From assembly GCA_015680685.1 (NCBI GenBank), contig MNCI01022370.1:3188-37961 (forward strand): DNA of 34,774 bases, written 5' to 3'. Below are positions 31,240 through 34,774 of the stretch, one piece after another. The position numbers and the translations under genes are program-made. This DNA is from Gnetum montanum (Eukaryota; Streptophyta; Gnetopsida; Gnetales; Gnetaceae). How positions within the stretch are numbered: the first letter of the stretch is position 1; each line of letters opens with the position of its first letter. The notes below the pieces were generated by a model, which saw only the letters and a program-made list of their open reading frames with translations, did not search any database and was not told where the DNA came from.

Positions 31240-31675
31240 ATGGGGTTCTTGGTGGTGGTGGCTCCTACATGGGTGCCTTTCCTTTGTCCTATGCTCTAGG
31301 CTTCTAAGATTGATACCGTTGAAGAAGTGCCTGACATTTCTCCTCTTCTATTTGAGGATTATGAGTTTTCCTTGCTGATGTTCCAATGTTTGATGGAGTC
31401 GACACTTCCCATGAACACAACAGCTGTGGGAACACTTGATTGGCCTTGAAATGTCATGTCACAAATAGTTGTCATTCATCTTTATAGGATCAAGACCTAA
31501 CCTCACCACCTTTTGGTTGGTCAGATTGTGCAGTGATAGAAGTTCCTTAATGGATGTTAAATGATTGTGCCTCTTACTCTACATGTTTCACATGAGATCC
31601 TTGGCCTTTGCCTTCCCCTGGGTGTTCAGTTGCACCTTGAGAAGGTCCTCCTTGTTGTCCTCTTTTAGGGGCCAT
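31240..31675 (-). pseudogene. Decayed ORF, possible retroelement gag N-terminus
   Basis: A minus-strand frame starts M-A-P-K-R-G-Q-Q-G-G-P-S-Q-G-A-T-E-H-P-G-E-G near 31675. It continues with stops through low-complexity sequence to K-G-K-A-P-M and a Pro run near 31250. The composition resembles the disordered start of a retroelement gag, and the ORF lies downstream of the LTR-like region ending near 31700. No gag core is seen before LTR copy B. This is weak evidence. Confidence 0.3.
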
Positions 31676-32812
31676 CTATAATCACACAAAGATAAATTGT
31701 TAATAAGGTTATTGAAAGAAGTTAAATTATTTCATATCTTATTCATTACCTTTAATAAATGTTGAATTAGTTCCTTAGTGTGATTTTAGAGTTAGAAAAT
31801 TTTTCAAGGAAGTTGCCCTAAAAGTTTAATGTCAAACCTAATTTCTATAGGTGACACATAAAAGGACATGTAATGGTTTTAAGGAACGTTTGATAAAATG
31901 ATGACAAAGGAAAGAATAGATTTGGCAATGAAGCACTCAGAGGGTATGAAATGATGTGGTGGTGTGCAACAAGTATAAATTACAAAAGTCACGCAAGTGG
32001 GTCCTCCCCAAAGCAGGTTCCTGTTACGATGGAAAATGTCGACAGCTGGAAAATACCAAACAAAATTTCGTGTACACAGTTTTAACCACGGATCCGTGCA
32101 AGGGCTATGCTGGAAAAACAAATCCATGGCACCCTGAACGGTCTTGTCGATCAGACAGGGACTTACTAAATCAGTAAACCGATGGAAATCACGAATGTTT
32201 CATGGAATGATTTGATTCAACGAGTCGCAAAATGAGGGGAAAACAACGTAGAAGAATTATAACGATGATAACGCTAACACGATAAGAGGAGGCAGACACG
32301 AGAGAAACGCGTGGTTTCAAGATCTACGCTTTGACTTGAAGAATAAATATTTTGTATACCACGTTACAGTGGGGAGACCCCGATTACTTGATGTAAAGCA
32401 AACACAAAATAACAATAAAACTGTCCAAGCAGAAGTACAGAATGAAGTTTGATCTACCTCGTAGGCCAGAGATGGGATGCAAGGAAGGTCAAGTACTGAC
32501 GTCTATCGATCAACTTCTTCTAATCAATAGAAACTCACAAACCACACCAGATGATCTCTTGATCTCTGATCTGCTCCTTTTACCTTAGGTAGTCTTTGCT
32601 CGAAGCTGCCGACGATCACCAATGGAGAAAGTTGTGTCTTCACCAAAGGGATAATCGCTTCTGCTTCCAATGCTCAAGCAAAATATGCTCTGTCTCTATT
32701 AGAAGGTGATGCTGTCAGAAGTTGCCAAAGTGCAGCTCTCTCTACTTCTATCTGTCTCTGTGTGTTCCTCTATTCTGTCTTGTTGCCCCTGTTTTTCTTC
32801 GCCAACTGGGAC

Positions 32813-32819
32813 ATTTATA
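32813..32819 (-). promoter_or_regulatory. TATA box of the element 3 LTR
   Basis: TATAAAT on the minus strand in ACCTATAAATGTCCC, about 0.79 kb from the LTR start. Confidence 0.5.
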
Positions 32820-32914
32820 GGTTTGACAATATGTGGAGAAGGAATGGCTATGATGACATGTGTCTTAGACCTTTCGAAATGTCGTTGACCTAACTAGCTT
32901 TGTGTTGAACTTTA

Positions 32915-33440
32915 TGATTACGCACAATACGCTCATTTACGTACTATGCGTGTGAATAATAGATGTGCGTCGGGCATGTCTCAGCTAACTTTAGGCTACA
33001 TTACGCTCATTCGCGTTGTGTCACGTTCAAGAGTGTAACAAAGCATGAAAACAATGTATTCAAGCTATTTTACGCTTGTTTACGCCGTCGAGCGTAGTGA
33101 AGCATAAACAATAATTAGCTTGGCAATGCATTACGCTGAAATACGCTGCATTGCGTAATGAGCATAAGATGATCTATCCACAAGAAAAGGAAAAGGAGTT
33201 GATCTATTGCACTTCTTCTGGACTTTCTTTGACTTTTTCGAAGCTCATTACGTTGCCGTGCGTAACAGAGTGTAAACTCGGCCTTGGACAAAAGACTTAG
33301 CAAAATATATGAGAAGTCACATATTACGTTGCTTAAGCCTCTCTAGATGCTGAAGTAAGTCGCCTTCTGATACTAGACTATGTTGAATAGAATCATGCTA
33401 AGCGTCATTACGCTACGTCGCGTGATATAGCGTACAAAGA
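32915..33440. repeat. Cluster of TTACGC / GCGTAA inverted words
   Basis: About seven imperfect palindromic modules combine ATTACGCT or TTTACGC with GCGTAA or AGCGTA, for example CATTACGCTGAAATACGCTG followed by CATTGCGTAATGAGCATAAG (33127-33168). It occupies the U3 of the LTR-like region. Confidence 0.75.
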
Positions 33441-33604
33441 TAAAACACAATGATTTTGGAAATCTTCAAAGAAAATCGAAGACTTGATGCTACGCGTCTC
33501 TTTGCCTTACTTTGCCTTGTTCTCCCTTCTGGAATTCGGTCATGTATTCTTGCCTAATCGCGAATCTTTTCCTGAGGCTGACTCATAATTTTCACGGTGT
33601 TTCA

Positions 33605-34774
33605 GTTCCTACCTATCATGCCCTTATGTAACTATACCCAAAAATGTCCATAGGTACTAAAAGGGATAAATGTAATCCACACCAGTTCCACAAAACACAC
33701 ACATGTAGATACCACCATGATGAGGTATGAATTGAATGCTACACAAGACATGGGTCACAAATACATGAATAGTGAGATGGAATGAATTGGAGAAGGGATT
33801 GCAAAGATTGGGACATGAGGTAACTGAACTAGGGCACACTGAATCCTAAGTGTAGGATGTAATTAATGTGTCATTAGCCTGTCACTCCAAAATCAAGACC
33901 AAGTCCATTCCTCTGATTAGTGACATCACATTATTTTATCCAATGATGGACAACCATAAGAGCATCATGACAACAAGGCGTGCAATCACTTGGTATTTTT
34001 TTCAAGGGAGGAGTGATTCAAAATTTCTTTATGACACGTTTGTTTTTGTCTAGCTACTTTGGCACACTTTCTCTTCTTTTTTTTCTTTTTTTCTTGATGC
34101 GTAATCCAGAGAAGCTACCTACCTTCATGCATGGATGCATGTCTTTCTAATGGGACCCCCTAGAATAGCATTGGGTTTCTTTATTGAGTGCCTTTATTAC
34201 TCTTACTCCCATTTTTTGTTATATCTACAAGGATCTTAGTACAACTAGGCTACATGATAACTCCTACAAATGTTACCAATGAGAATCTACAAGTCCCCTT
34301 GATGTTACCCCTTCGTCATTCCCTCTTAGTCCATCATTTTTCGCTTTGGGCATAATGAGCACAAAATTACTTTTAAGTTTTCATAAGGATAAGAATATCA
34401 TCATACCCAAAGTAGAACCTCTTATTAAGAGAATGGTTGGATAGATGTGGTGGGCTTGTTATCCAAATAATTAGCCACCTGAGACTTGATTGCATAGAAC
34501 AACACCTCAACCAACGAGTCGCATGAGTGTTTTATTCATAGATGAGATTACCCATAAAAAGATAAAAAGACAAAATAATAAATAAATAAAATATAAAAAA
34601 AAATTCAAAGATGAAAAACTAGAAAACAACAATTGTAAAATTAAAGAAAAGGAAAAACATTTATTAATTCTATTTGTTAAAATGGGGGATATCCCCCATA
34701 ACTAAACTTTTGATCATAGTGAGAATTAATAAATGGAAGGGTTGGATCCATGCATTTCAGAAATATTGGAACCT
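33605..34774. other. No recognised gene; possible 3' internal region of element 3
   Basis: Contains a TC-rich tract (about 34068-34097, purine-rich on the minus strand) and a perfect palindrome at 34682-34699. By analogy with elements 1 and 2, which have A-rich tracts before the 3' LTR, this could be the non-coding 3' end of a minus-strand element whose 3' LTR is 31700-33604. That is inference only. Short frames at 33657-33839 and 33868-34053 have no recognisable features. Confidence 0.35.
34682..34699. repeat. Perfect 18-bp palindrome
   Basis: ATGGGGGATATCCCCCAT is its own reverse complement. No function can be assigned. Confidence 0.9.

Larger units (their letters stand above)
31700..33604 (-). 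repeat. Element 3: long LTR-like region (inner boundary uncertain)
   Basis: On the minus strand it begins TGAAACACCGTGAAAATT at 33604, a start very like that of elements 1 and 2 (TGAAACACCACTAATTTT). A TATA box TATAAAT lies at 32813-32819, with R-U5-like sequence after it. U3 is packed with TTACGC/GCGTAA words. GC is higher and sequence decay looks milder than at the left of the window. The 3' end of the LTR could not be placed, and no PBS was recognised. The frames at 31879-32177 and 32706-32888 are not supported as genes. Confidence 0.5.

Noticed and set aside
33361-33380. Minus-strand AGTATCAGAAGGC resembling a tRNA-iMet primer binding site
   Set aside because: It lies within the U3-like region of element 3, not next to an LTR end, and matches only partly.
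1-34774. tRNA genes, rRNA operons, riboswitches, bacterial promoters and terminators
   Set aside because: None was recognised on reading both strands; the only RNA-gene similarity is the 5S fragment.

Overview
This window looks like nuclear DNA from a plant with a large, repeat-rich genome, possibly a gymnosperm. It is AT-rich. All recognisable coding sequence is retroelement-derived except one processed host-gene fragment. Old LTR elements still carry both LTRs at roughly 10-14% divergence by hand count, which suggests slow removal of old insertions. The species cannot be named from the sequence. There is no intact cellular gene, tRNA gene, CRISPR array or bacterial-type operon. Layout from left to right: (1) 1-1100 is a minus-strand LTR remnant (family A/B) lying against an old plus-strand Ty3/Gypsy copy. 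Fragments of that Gypsy copy lie at 1101-1210 (reverse transcriptase) and 8634-10545 (RNase H and integrase), followed by its probable 3' LTR to about 11790. (2) 1211-8628 is a complete LTR retrotransposon (element 1) inserted in the RT region of that Gypsy copy, with the 5-bp target duplication AGTAG. (3) 11791-13544 is unassigned AT-rich DNA with a 59-bp tandem duplication. (4) 13545-18799 is a second LTR element (element 4) with no recognisable gag or pol; between its LTRs lie a GC-richer minisatellite, a 5S rRNA-like fragment and an almost complete intronless CCR4-type deadenylase (EEP) domain. (5) 19090-20340 is a minus-strand LINE reverse transcriptase remnant. (6) 20498-30110 is element 2, on the minus strand, a second and larger member of the element 1 family. 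(7) 30116-31058 is the second copy of LTR family A/B. (8) 31240-33604 holds a decayed minus-strand ORF and another long LTR-like region whose U3 is full of TTACGC/GCGTAA words. (9) 33605-34774 has no recognisable gene. The most interesting system is the element 1/element 2 family. Both copies encode only gag plus a retropepsin-like protease; both lack reverse transcriptase, RNase H and integrase. They share the same primer-binding site, polypurine tract, leader minisatellite position, 3' tandem-repeat block and an antisense reading frame. They therefore look like a real non-autonomous family mobilised in trans, related by gag/protease to the Tat/Ogre side of Ty3/Gypsy, and not like two random deletions. 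The family has a long-LTR form (about 1.72 kb) and a short-LTR form (668 bp); the difference is explained by loss of about 1.14 kb of U3 between two CCTAGC words. The second strong observation is the host CCR4-type gene sequence between the LTRs of element 4. A likely assembly artefact, a single N flanked by two near-identical 60-bp copies, lies in the 3' LTR of that element.
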